Assembly (NCBI RefSeq): GCF_036826855.1
Contig: NZ_CP104578.1
Span: forward strand, 4,871,501 to 4,935,500
Length of the DNA stretch: 64,000 nt
Direction of reading: 5' to 3'
From: Streptomyces sp. SJL17-4
GTDB lineage: Bacteria > Actinomycetota > Actinomycetes > Streptomycetales > Streptomycetaceae
Below the pieces are notes generated by a model. It made no database searches. It had not been told where the DNA came from and worked only from the letters and a program-made list of their open reading frames with translations. The position numbers were made by a program, and so were the translations under genes. The stretch's first letter is position 1. Every line of letters begins with the position of its first letter. Of this stretch, positions 49,245-56,418 are shown piece after piece.

Positions 49245-49910
49245 TCAGGGCCAGAGCAGCTCGCGGACCCAGCCGCCGTCCGTGGCCGTGGCGTCGCGGC
49301 GGTAGCGGAGGCGGAGGTGGCGGCGCTGTTCGTCGCCCTGGAAGAACTCGACCTCGGTCGGCTCGACGACGTAGAGCGTCCAGGTGGGGGCGGGGGCGTC
49401 CGGTTCCGCCTGGGCCCGGCGCCAGGCCCGCGCGCTCGCCTCAGCGAGGGCCTCCGGGGAGTCGAGGATCTCGCTCTGCCGGCCGACCAGCGCCGAGGCG
49501 AGGGCGCCGGTGGTGCGGGCGTGGAGGTCCTCGTACGCCTCCTCCGGCGTCCCGGTGGTGACGTGGCCCCGGATCCGGACCTGGCGGCCCTGGACCGGCC
49601 AGTAGAAGCCGAGGGCGGCCTCGGGGCGGGCGGCGAGCTGGCGTCCCTTGGCGCTTGTGGCGTGCGAGGCGAAGTGCCAGCCGCGTGCGTCGGCGTCGTG
49701 CAGCATCACCGTACGGACGTCGGGCCTGCCGTTCTGGTCCACGGTGGCCAGGGAGAGGGTGTGGGGCTCGGTCTGGCCGGCGGCGACCGCCGCCGTGAAC
49801 CAGTCGTGGAAGAGGGGGAGCGGCTCGGGCGGGGCGCCCGCCGGGTCGAAGGCGGGCAGCTCGGTGTCCCAGACCCGGAGGGAGTGGAGGGCGTGGTGGA
49901 AGTCGGTCAT
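49245..49910 (-). CDS. pdxH: Pyridoxamine 5'-phosphate oxidase family protein
   Basis: 221 residues. FMN split-barrel of the PNPOx type: LSLATVDQNGRPDVRTVMLH (about 53-72), FYWPVQGRQVRIRGHV with the FMN-binding Arg, and the C-terminal HLRLRYRRDATA, ending RELLWP (family ends in R-L-x-P). Predicted to oxidise PNP/PMP to pyridoxal phosphate, or a close paralogue; the latter is possible because it is coupled (ATGA, 4-bp overlap) to a flavin monooxygenase. GTG/ATG choice: ATG at 49910. Confidence 0.82.
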   Translation of the reverse strand: MTDFHHALHSLRVWDTELPAFDPAGAPPEPLPLFHDWFTAAVAAGQTEPHTLSLATVDQNGRPDVRTVMLHDADARGWHFASHATSAKGRQLAARPEAALGFYWPVQGRQVRIRGHVTTGTPEEAYEDLHARTTGALASALVGRQSEILDSPEALAEASARAWRRAQAEPDAPAPTWTLYVVEPTEVEFFQGDEQRRHLRLRYRRDATATDGGWVRELLWP

Positions 49911-51187
49911 GCGGTCACGGTAGGGCGTGCGGTGGGGCCGGCGGTGGGGCCGGGGGTCGTCGGCGCGGCGTAGTCGACCAGCGGGACCGCGTTCGCCGCC
50001 GCCTGGATCTCGTCGCGGATCTTCTTCGCGATGAGGTTCTTCCAGGGGGTCTTCGGGAGGGTGCGCACCATGAGCATGCGCAGCTTGATCTTCCACTTCG
50101 AGCCGACGGTCATCTCCTTGACGAAGCCCTCGGCCATCTTCTGGTTGCGCTCCACGCCGGGCCGCATGTGGGCCTCGTAGCGTTCGAAGGCGACGCGGTG
50201 GTCGCCGCCGGCCCGGGCCAGTTCGCCCGCCAGGACGTACGCGCCGGTGAGGGCGAGGCCGGTGCCCTGGCCGGAGGCGGGGGAGGAGCAGTGGGCGGCG
50301 TCGCCGAGGAGGACGACGCGCCCCTTGGACCAGCGGTCCATCTCGATGAGGGCGATGGAGTCGAAGTAGAGGTCGTCGGCGTCGGCGGCGTGGCCGAGGA
50401 GCCGGGGAATCTCCCAGCCGCCGCCGGTGAAGGTCTCGGTGAGGTGGCGTCGCTGGGCGGTGATGTCCCGGTGGTGGTAGGGGAGTTCCTCGGGCGAGGA
50501 GAAGACGAAGAGGTTCTTCGCGTCGGTCTCGCCGGCCGAGCTGTAGACGCAGACCAGCTTCCCGGGGAGCGCGTGGTACGTCTCCCAGCGGTCGAGGCCC
50601 AGGTGGTTGGGGGCGGTGAAGATGGAGATGTACGCGCCGAGGTGGCGCTTGAAGCGGCTCTCCTCGCCGAAGACCAGGCGCCGGGTGTGGGAGTGCAGTC
50701 CGTCGGCGCCGACGACCAGGTCGAAGCGGCGGACGGTGCCGCTCTCGAAGGTGACGGTGACGCCGTTGGGGTCCTCGTCGAGGGTGGCGATCGAGTCGTC
50801 GAAGAGGTACTCGACGTCGGCGCGGGTCCGGTCGTAGAGGATGCGGGCGAGGTCGCCGCGCATGAGCTCGTCGTCCTCCTCGACGCGTCCGCCGAAGATG
50901 TCGGCGGGCAGTTCGCCGATGGTGCGGCCGTGGTCGTCGACGTACGAACCGCCGCGCATGTCCGTGGAGTTGGCGCGGATCTCGTCGAGGATCCCCATCC
51001 GGCGGCAGACCTCGATCGCGGTCCCGCGGATGTCCACCTTGTAGCCGCCGGGGCGGAGCTCGGGGGCGCGCTCGACGACGGTGGGGGTGAAGCCGTAGCG
51101 GTGCAGCCAGAGGGCGAGGGCGGGGCCGGCGACCGAGGCGCCGGAGATGAGGACGGTCTTCGCGGCGGTGTGCGTGGTGCTGCTCAT
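49907..51187 (-). CDS. FAD-dependent monooxygenase
   Basis: 426 residues. Rossmann motif VLISGASVAGPALALWLHRY (12-31; G-A-S-V-A-G variant), GADGLHSHTRRLVFG, and GDAAHCSSPASGQGTGLALT for the second FAD contact. Resembles TetX-like/ salicylate-type hydroxylases. The C-terminal tail has a Pro/Thr/Gly repeat (TTPGPTAGPTARPT). ATG at 51187; the upstream 50 bp hold a long inverted repeat. Translationally coupled to the PNPOx-like gene behind it. Substrate unknown; drug inactivation is possible. Confidence 0.85.
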   Translation of the reverse strand: MSSTTHTAAKTVLISGASVAGPALALWLHRYGFTPTVVERAPELRPGGYKVDIRGTAIEVCRRMGILDEIRANSTDMRGGSYVDDHGRTIGELPADIFGGRVEEDDELMRGDLARILYDRTRADVEYLFDDSIATLDEDPNGVTVTFESGTVRRFDLVVGADGLHSHTRRLVFGEESRFKRHLGAYISIFTAPNHLGLDRWETYHALPGKLVCVYSSAGETDAKNLFVFSSPEELPYHHRDITAQRRHLTETFTGGGWEIPRLLGHAADADDLYFDSIALIEMDRWSKGRVVLLGDAAHCSSPASGQGTGLALTGAYVLAGELARAGGDHRVAFERYEAHMRPGVERNQKMAEGFVKEMTVGSKWKIKLRMLMVRTLPKTPWKNLIAKKIRDEIQAAANAVPLVDYAAPTTPGPTAGPTARPTVTA

Positions 51188-51239
51188 GGCAGGACTCCTT
51201 GTCGGTGGCTGCGGGCCGTTCCCCTGCCCGCGGACATGA

Positions 51240-51281
51240 CTATACGGATGTCCTACACGACTGTCTATGACGCTTGTATAG
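51240..51281. promoter_or_regulatory. Inverted repeat upstream of the monooxygenase/oxidase operon
   Basis: Outer arms CTATAC (51240-51245) and GTATAG (51276-51281), inside which ATAC-N4-GTC and GAC-N4-GTAT match as inverted copies, around a central GACTGTC. Ends 53 bp before the ATG at 51187. Looks like a two-dimer operator. Confidence 0.5.
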
Positions 51282-51333
51282 ATCCTTGGACGGGGATCTT
51301 GGGCGGGGTCTTGGGTGGGGGCGGCGCGCCGGC

Positions 51334-52581
51334 TCAGCCCCGCCCCAGCACCACCGTCCCCGACGAGCAGAACCAGCCCCCCGTCCCCGACGCCACCGCC
51401 ACTTCCGGCAGGCTCCCGTCCGGCCGTCGCACCTGGAGCCCCGGCGCCTCCCCGCGCAGCTGCCGTACCGCCTCCACCAGCAGGAAGAGCCCCCGCATCC
51501 CCGGATGGCAGGCCGAGAGCCCGCCGCCGTCCGTGTTCACCGGCAGCCGGTCCTTCTCCTGGAGGTACGCCCCTCCCTCGCCCTTCGCGCAGAAGCCCAG
51601 GTCCTCCAGGGTCACCAGGGTCATGTAGGTGAAGGCGTCGTAGACCTCGGCGAGGTCCACGTCCGCCGGGGTCACGCCCGCCCGCTCGAAGGCGAGCCGG
51701 CCGCTGACCGCCGCCGGCGAGACCGTGAAGTCCTCCCACTCCGACATCGTGGTGTGCGAGACGTGCTCGCCGGTGCCGAGCACCCAGACCGGGGCCGTAC
51801 GGCAGTCCTGGACGTACTCCTCGGCGACCAGCAGCACCGCGCAGCCGCCGTCGGAGCGCAGGCAGCAGTGCAGTTTGGTGAAGGGGTCCGCGATCATCGG
51901 CCCGGACAGGACGTCGTCGACGGTGATCGGGTCGCGGAACATCGCCTCCGGGTTCAGGGCCGCGTTCGCCCGCGCCTGGACGGCCACTTCGGCGAGCTGC
52001 TCCAGGGTGGTCCCGTACTCGTGCATGTGACGGCGGGCGGCCATCGCGTACTTGGCGATCAGGGTGTGCCCGTACGGGACCTCGAACTGGAGCGGGCCGC
52101 GCGAGCCGAACGACAGGTTCGCGGTGCGGCGCCGGGCGCGGATGTCGGCGCGCGCGGTGGAGCCGTACACGAGGAGGACCGCGTTCGCGTGGCCCGCGGC
52201 GATCGCGTCGGCGGCGTGCGCGGCCATGACCTCCCAGGTGGCGCCGCCGACGGCGGTCGAGTCCACCCAGCGGGGCCGGAGCCCGAGGTACTCGGCGACC
52301 TCGACCGGGGCGAGGGTGCCGAGGCCCGCCGAGGCGAGGCCGTCGATCAGCGAGCGGTCCAGGCCGCTGTCCGCCAGCGCGCGCCGGGCGGCCTGGGCGT
52401 GCAGGGCGTAGGGGGTGGCCTCGTCGACCCGGCCGCAGTCGGCGAGGGCGACGCCGGCGACGGCGACGCGACGGGGGCCGCGGACGGCGGCGCGTGCGGC
52501 GGTGCGAGCGGTGGTCGGCACGGTGGCGGGCGCGGTGGTCGGCGCGGTTGTGGACACGTCGGTCGGCGCGGTGGTCGGCAT
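51334..52581 (-). CDS. Thiolase-like lipid-transfer-type protein
   Basis: 415 residues of the SCP2-thiolase/Ltp2 branch: VLLVYGSTARADIR, FSFGSRGP-like LSFGSRGPLQFE, YGHTLIAKYAMAARRHMHEY, CLRSDGGCAVLLV, VYDAFTYMTLVTLEDLGFC and LPVNTDGGGLSACHPG. As in that branch the classical nucleophile Cys of thiolase I is not at its normal place; relatives act as aldolases or acyl transferases. The first 30 residues are a Thr/Ala/Pro repeat and there is no Shine-Dalgarno before the ATG, which abuts an operator, so the real start could be later. Divergent from an acyl-CoA dehydrogenase. Confidence 0.85.
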   Translation of the reverse strand: MPTTAPTDVSTTAPTTAPATVPTTARTAARAAVRGPRRVAVAGVALADCGRVDEATPYALHAQAARRALADSGLDRSLIDGLASAGLGTLAPVEVAEYLGLRPRWVDSTAVGGATWEVMAAHAADAIAAGHANAVLLVYGSTARADIRARRRTANLSFGSRGPLQFEVPYGHTLIAKYAMAARRHMHEYGTTLEQLAEVAVQARANAALNPEAMFRDPITVDDVLSGPMIADPFTKLHCCLRSDGGCAVLLVAEEYVQDCRTAPVWVLGTGEHVSHTTMSEWEDFTVSPAAVSGRLAFERAGVTPADVDLAEVYDAFTYMTLVTLEDLGFCAKGEGGAYLQEKDRLPVNTDGGGLSACHPGMRGLFLLVEAVRQLRGEAPGLQVRRPDGSLPEVAVASGTGGWFCSSGTVVLGRG

Positions 52582-52604
52582 GAATCTGACGGTACATCAG
52601 ATTC
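52582..52604. promoter_or_regulatory. Regulon operator site 1
   Basis: GAATCTGA (52582-52589) and TCAGATTC (52597-52604) form a perfect palindrome directly before the thiolase ATG; the core CTGACGGTACATCAG fits the CTGAC-N5-GTCAG consensus with one arm mismatch. Confidence 0.75.
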
Positions 52605-52655
52605 ATTCGATCGGGACCGGCGCGACTCTGGCAACCGGCCCGGCGCAGGCCTAGC

Positions 52656-52670
52656 ATGACGCACCGTCAG
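52656..52670. promoter_or_regulatory. Regulon operator site 2
   Basis: On the minus strand CTGACGGTGCGTCAT, one mismatch from CTGAC-N5-GTCAG, 17 bp before the acyl-CoA dehydrogenase start. Confidence 0.6.
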
Positions 52671-52686
52671 AAACGGAGGGAGCCTC

Positions 52687-53889
52687 ATGGACGCCTCGCT
52701 CGCCGTCCCGCTCACCGAGGAGCAGCAGGAGATCCGCCGCACCCTGCGCGACCTGCTCGCCGAACGGGCCGGACCGCAGGAGAACCGCGCGGCCACCGCC
52801 ACCCCCCAGGGGTACGACCCCGACCTCTGGGCCCGGATGTCCGGCACCCTCGGCGTCGCCGGGCTCGCCCTCCCCGAGGAGTACGGAGGAGTCGGCTGCG
52901 GGCCCGCCGAACTCGCCCTCGTCTGCGAGGAGGCCGGCCGCGCCCTCGCCCCCTCCCCGCTCCTCGCCACCAGCGTCCTCGCCGCCCCGCTCCTCGCCGC
53001 CCTCGGCACCCCCGAGCAGCGCGCCGCGCTCCTCCCCGGGCTCGCCGACGGCAGCCTGACCTGCGCCCTCGCCGTCCCCGGCGGCTCGCTCGCGCTCGCC
53101 CTCGGCCTCACCGGCGACAACGCCGCCGAGGAGTGGTCCGGCGGCGGCCGCGCGGGCGGCGTCCAGGCCCGCGCCGTCGACGGAGGCTGGCGGCTGTACG
53201 GGGAGGCCGCCCAGGTCCTCGACGGACACAGCGCCGGACTGCTGATCGTCGCCGCCCACGCCGGAGGCTTCGCCCGCAGCCGCACCCTGCTCTTCCTCGT
53301 ACGGGCAGGGTCCGCGGAGGCCGCCGGACTGGTCCGCACCCGGCAGACCACCCTGGACTCCACCCGAACCCAGGCCACCGTCCAGTTCCGTGACACCGAG
53401 GCCGAACTCCTCGGCGAGGAACCGGCCGACGTCCTCGGCGCGCTCGCCGTCACCGGCCGCGGCGCCGCCGTCATGCTGGCCGCCGAAGCCGTCGGCGCGG
53501 CCCGGGAGGCCCTCGACCGGACCGTCGCCCACGTCGGCACGCGCGAACAGTTCGGCCGGCCCGTCGGCTCCTTCCAGGCGGTCAAACACCGCCTCGCCGA
53601 CCTGTACGTCCAGGTCGAGGCCGCAGCCTCCCTCACCTCCTGCGCGGCCGGGGAACCAGGGCACGGGCCCGACAGCGGGCCGCTCGCGCTCGCCCACGCG
53701 CTGGAGGCGCTCCGCGCCACCGCGGGGGAGTCCATCCAGCTCCACGGCGGCATCGGCTTCACGTGGGAACACGAGGCGCACCTCTACTTCAAGCGGGCCG
53801 CCTCCGACGAACTGCTCTTCGGGCCCGTGCGGCGGCTGCGGGCACGCGCGGCGGAACGGACCGGACTCTTCGGAGAGGTGGCGGCGTAG
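52687..53889 (+). CDS. Acyl-CoA dehydrogenase
   Basis: 400 residues. Flavoprotein dehydrogenase fold: LALPEEYGGVGCGPAELALV, TREQFGRPVGSFQAVKHRLA (FAD-binding region of helical domain) and IQLHGGIGFTWEHEAHLYFK. The usual catalytic Glu of medium-chain enzymes is not evident at the Y-E-G position, so it may belong to the hetero-oligomeric FadE (sterol) type or be a partner subunit. ATG at 52687 with GGAGGGAG upstream. The next gene begins at the base after its stop. Confidence 0.88.
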   Translation: MDASLAVPLTEEQQEIRRTLRDLLAERAGPQENRAATATPQGYDPDLWARMSGTLGVAGLALPEEYGGVGCGPAELALVCEEAGRALAPSPLLATSVLAAPLLAALGTPEQRAALLPGLADGSLTCALAVPGGSLALALGLTGDNAAEEWSGGGRAGGVQARAVDGGWRLYGEAAQVLDGHSAGLLIVAAHAGGFARSRTLLFLVRAGSAEAAGLVRTRQTTLDSTRTQATVQFRDTEAELLGEEPADVLGALAVTGRGAAVMLAAEAVGAAREALDRTVAHVGTREQFGRPVGSFQAVKHRLADLYVQVEAAASLTSCAAGEPGHGPDSGPLALAHALEALRATAGESIQLHGGIGFTWEHEAHLYFKRAASDELLFGPVRRLRARAAERTGLFGEVAA

Positions 53890-54360
53890 ATGCCCGTCGG
53901 ACGCACGCTGATGCAGAAGATGTCCTCGACCAGGACCTTCGCCCGGATCGGCCCGCATGTCGTGCCCGCCATGGACAAGGCCGTGCACCGGCTGACCAGG
54001 GGAAAGGTGCTGCTCAGCGCCCAGATGCTGCCCGGCGTCGTGCTCACCGCTCGGGGCGCGAGGAGCGGGCTGCCCCGGGTCACCCCGCTCGCCTGCATGC
54101 CGGAGCCGGACAGCGGCTGGCTGCTCGTCGGCTCCAACTTCGGACGCCCCGGCCACCCGGCGTGGACGGCGAACCTGCTCGCCCATCCGGACGTCGAGGT
54201 GAACTGGAAGGGCGAGGACATCCCCGTACGGGCACGGCTGCTCGCGGGGGAGGAGCGCGCGGAGGCCTGGCGGGCGGCGCTCGCGTTCTGGCCGCCGTAC
54301 GCCACGTACCAGGCGCGGATCGAGCGCGAGATCAGACTCTTCCGGCTGACGCGGCGGTGA
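53890..54360 (+). CDS. Nitroreductase/deazaflavin (F420)-dependent DDN family oxidoreductase
   Basis: 156 residues, split-barrel of the DDN/FDR type: VVLTARGARSGLPRVTPLAC, WLLVGSNFGRPGHPAWTANL and HPDVEVNWKGEDIPVRARLL. The GSNFG-x-x-x-P-x-W motif is that of F420H2-dependent reductases. Starts immediately after the acyl-CoA dehydrogenase stop, so it may supply a reduction step in the same pathway. The stop region is in a 10-bp repeat. Confidence 0.9.
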   Translation: MPVGRTLMQKMSSTRTFARIGPHVVPAMDKAVHRLTRGKVLLSAQMLPGVVLTARGARSGLPRVTPLACMPEPDSGWLLVGSNFGRPGHPAWTANLLAHPDVEVNWKGEDIPVRARLLAGEERAEAWRAALAFWPPYATYQARIEREIRLFRLTRR

Positions 54361-54390
54361 GCGGCGGTGAGTGACGGTGAGCGGCGCTGA
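54351..54390 (+). repeat. Four 10-bp units each ending in TGA
   Basis: GCGGCGGTGA at 54351 and 54361, then GTGACGGTGA and GCGGCGCTGA. The first contains the gene's own stop codon (54358-54360). Confidence 0.9.
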
Positions 54391-54431
54391 GGAGCGCTCG
54401 CCCCGTCGGCGCTTTCGTCCCCGGACACGGC

Positions 54432-54473
54432 GACGCCGACGGCGGTCCGTGAGGGCGGGCCGCCGTCGGCGTC
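54432..54473. terminator. 14-bp perfect hairpin between convergent genes
   Basis: Stem 54432-54445 with 54460-54473, 14-nt loop; serves the DDN gene and the convergent tetR. Confidence 0.8.
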
Positions 54474-54505
54474 GACGACAGGACGGGTGGAGGAGGGGGG
54501 CGGGG

Positions 54506-55153
54506 CTATCTGGTCGGCTTCTTGCCGGTGATGCCCAGATGCACCAACAGGGCCAGGTTCGGCTTGAGTTCGGCCTGCTTCACGCCCCAGGTCGTGAAGC
54601 CCTTCTGGTGACCGGCGACCGCGGCCAGCATCGCCACGAGCGAGCCTGCCATGGCGGCGGGGCTGACCTCCTTGTCGACCTTGCCCTTGGCCTGGAGCTC
54701 CTTCACCGCGTCCGTGAGGGAGTTGGTGACCGAGTTCAGGATCTTCATGCGGATCTTGTAGAACCGCTTGTCGCCCTCCGCGGCGCCGAGGTCCACGACC
54801 CGGAGGATGGCGTCGTGCTTCCGCCAGAAGTCCAGGAAGCCTTCGACGAGTTCCTCGGAGGTCTGCCAGCCGGCCTTGCCGACCCAGGAGCGGCCGGAGA
54901 CCAGCTCGGTCAACCCGGCGCCCTCCTTGGCCATTTCCTCCGCGATCTCGAGAACGGCTCCCTCGACGTCCGGGAAGTACTGATAGAACGTCGCGGGTGA
55001 AGTACCCGCTTTCCGGGCCACATCGATGACCTTGACGTCGCGGTAGGGCGAGGAGCTGAGCATCTCACCGAGGCAGTCGAGCAGCTTCTGCCGCGTCGCC
55101 TGGCCGCGTCGTCCGGCCACGCGGCCGTCGACGGTGCGTACTTGTCCTGTCAT
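54506..55153 (-). CDS. TetR family regulator, probable repressor of the lipid-catabolic regulon
   Basis: 215 residues. HTH about 20-62 (KLLDCLGEMLSSSPYRDVKV, DVARKAGTSPATFYQYFPDV), then a ligand domain with FLDFWRKHDAILRVVDLGAA. Starts at the ATG at 55153; a copy of the CTGAC-N5-GTCAG operator covers this start codon, so autorepression by blocking transcription is likely. It is the only regulator gene in the 51-64 kb catabolic region apart from the kinase. Inducer probably a CoA thioester. Confidence 0.9.
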   Translation of the reverse strand: MTGQVRTVDGRVAGRRGQATRQKLLDCLGEMLSSSPYRDVKVIDVARKAGTSPATFYQYFPDVEGAVLEIAEEMAKEGAGLTELVSGRSWVGKAGWQTSEELVEGFLDFWRKHDAILRVVDLGAAEGDKRFYKIRMKILNSVTNSLTDAVKELQAKGKVDKEVSPAAMAGSLVAMLAAVAGHQKGFTTWGVKQAELKPNLALLVHLGITGKKPTR

Positions 55154-55161
55154 GCCGTCAG
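55147..55161. promoter_or_regulatory. Regulon operator site 3, overlapping the tetR start codon
   Basis: On the minus strand CTGACGGCATGACAG, one mismatch from CTGAC-N5-GTCAG; the ATG of tetR is inside it. Confidence 0.6.
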
Positions 55162-55163
55162 CT

Positions 55164-55488
55164 TACCGAGGGGGTGTCCACGCGCGATTCGGCCGACTGC
55201 AAATGGGGTGCACCCCCCGGCCACTCGTGTTCTCCGAGGTCGGCACGCGTGTCTCCGCGGGCGTGGCAGCGGAGGGGAGGGGCGGGATCGCGCCACTCGT
55301 GACGGGCGGGCAGGAGCTTGGCGAGATCCTCGTACCCGGGCCGCGGGATCCCCGTACCCGAATAGGCTTATGAACAGCCTGTGGACAACTTCGGTGGACA
55401 ACCCAAGCACCGCAAGGGCTCCCGCCCTATAAATCGTTACTTTGTTCGCATATCAGGGCGTGCGGGGCCGTTCCCGCGGACCTAGCGT
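55164..55488. other. Intergenic region with two DnaA-box-like repeats
   Basis: No gene seen in this 325-bp stretch between divergent tetR and VOC genes. TGTGGACAA (55380-55388) and GGTGGACAA (55393-55401) match the TTGTCCACA DnaA box on the minus strand, 13 bp apart, followed by an AT-richer TATAAATCGTTACTTTG patch. Confidence 0.5.
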
Positions 55489-55494
55489 GTGGAC

Positions 55495-56280
55495 ATGGCC
55501 GTACGTACTGAGGGCACCCCCAGCTGGGTGGACGCACAGCTCCCCGACCTCGAAGCGGGCAAGCGCTTCTACGGCGAGCTCTTCGGCTGGACCTTCGACC
55601 CCGACCGCGACGAGGCCCTCCTCGACGGGCGCCGCGTCGCCGGCCTCCTCCCCAAGCGCGACGGCCGCATGCCCACCACCTGGACCGTCTACCTCGCCAC
55701 CGAGAACGCCGGCACCCTCGCCGCCCGGATCAAGGCCGCCGGCGGCCAGATGATCATGGAGCCCTACCCCGTCGGCCCCTTCGGCGTCCTCGCGCTCGCC
55801 GCCGACCCCGGCGGCGCCGTCTTCGGCCTCCGCCAGTCCGGCGACGACAACGGATTCGAGGTCACCAACCAACCCGGCTCCTTCTGCTGGATGGAGGTGT
55901 ACACGCGCCGCCCAGACGCCGTCGACACCTTCTACGCCACCGTCTTCGGCTACCTCGGCCGCCAGGCCGACGCCGACGAGGAGGGCAGGGACGCCGGCTT
56001 CGACTACCGCGTCTGGTCGCCCCCCGGCTCCCGGCCCGGCGACGACAGCGCCTTCGGCGGGCGCGCCCTCATCACCGACGACTTCCCCGCCGAGATGCCC
56101 GGACACGTCCTCGTCTACTTCGCCGTCGCCGACTGCGACGAGGCCTGCGAGACCACCGTCCGGCTCGGCGGCCGGGTCGCCACCCCCGCCTTCGACACCC
56201 CGCACGGCCGCATCGCCGTCCTCCACGACAACCAGGGCGCGCGCTTCGCGGTCCTCTCGGAGCCGTCCGACCCGATGTGA
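55495..56280 (+). CDS. Two-domain VOC (glyoxalase-like) protein
   Basis: 261 residues with two VOC halves, each FYGELFGWTFDPD-like (about 25-37 and again FYATVFGYLGRQ). The metal-binding pattern is weak in the first half. TPSWVDAQLPDLEAGKRFYG and DFPAEMPGHVLVYFAVADC resemble CFP30B-like proteins of actinobacteria. A TAGCGT -10-like box ends 6 nt before the ATG at 55495, suggesting a leaderless message; GTG at 55489 is an alternative. Function unknown. Confidence 0.85.
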   Translation: MAVRTEGTPSWVDAQLPDLEAGKRFYGELFGWTFDPDRDEALLDGRRVAGLLPKRDGRMPTTWTVYLATENAGTLAARIKAAGGQMIMEPYPVGPFGVLALAADPGGAVFGLRQSGDDNGFEVTNQPGSFCWMEVYTRRPDAVDTFYATVFGYLGRQADADEEGRDAGFDYRVWSPPGSRPGDDSAFGGRALITDDFPAEMPGHVLVYFAVADCDEACETTVRLGGRVATPAFDTPHGRIAVLHDNQGARFAVLSEPSDPM

Positions 56281-56418
56281 GGCTTCCCCTCCGGATGGCT
56301 CCGATATGACCTGTGACACCCCGATCCGCCCCCGGGTTCGCAACCGGGCCCTCGGACAGGAAGAATCAGGGGCCACGGGGCCGTACCCTCATGGCCCGTA
56401 CGGGGAGGTGGCAGGCAA

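Noticed and set aside
55380-55401. DnaA boxes considered as part of oriC
   Set aside because: Only two boxes, no dnaA/dnaN/gyr genes and no large AT-rich unwinding region.
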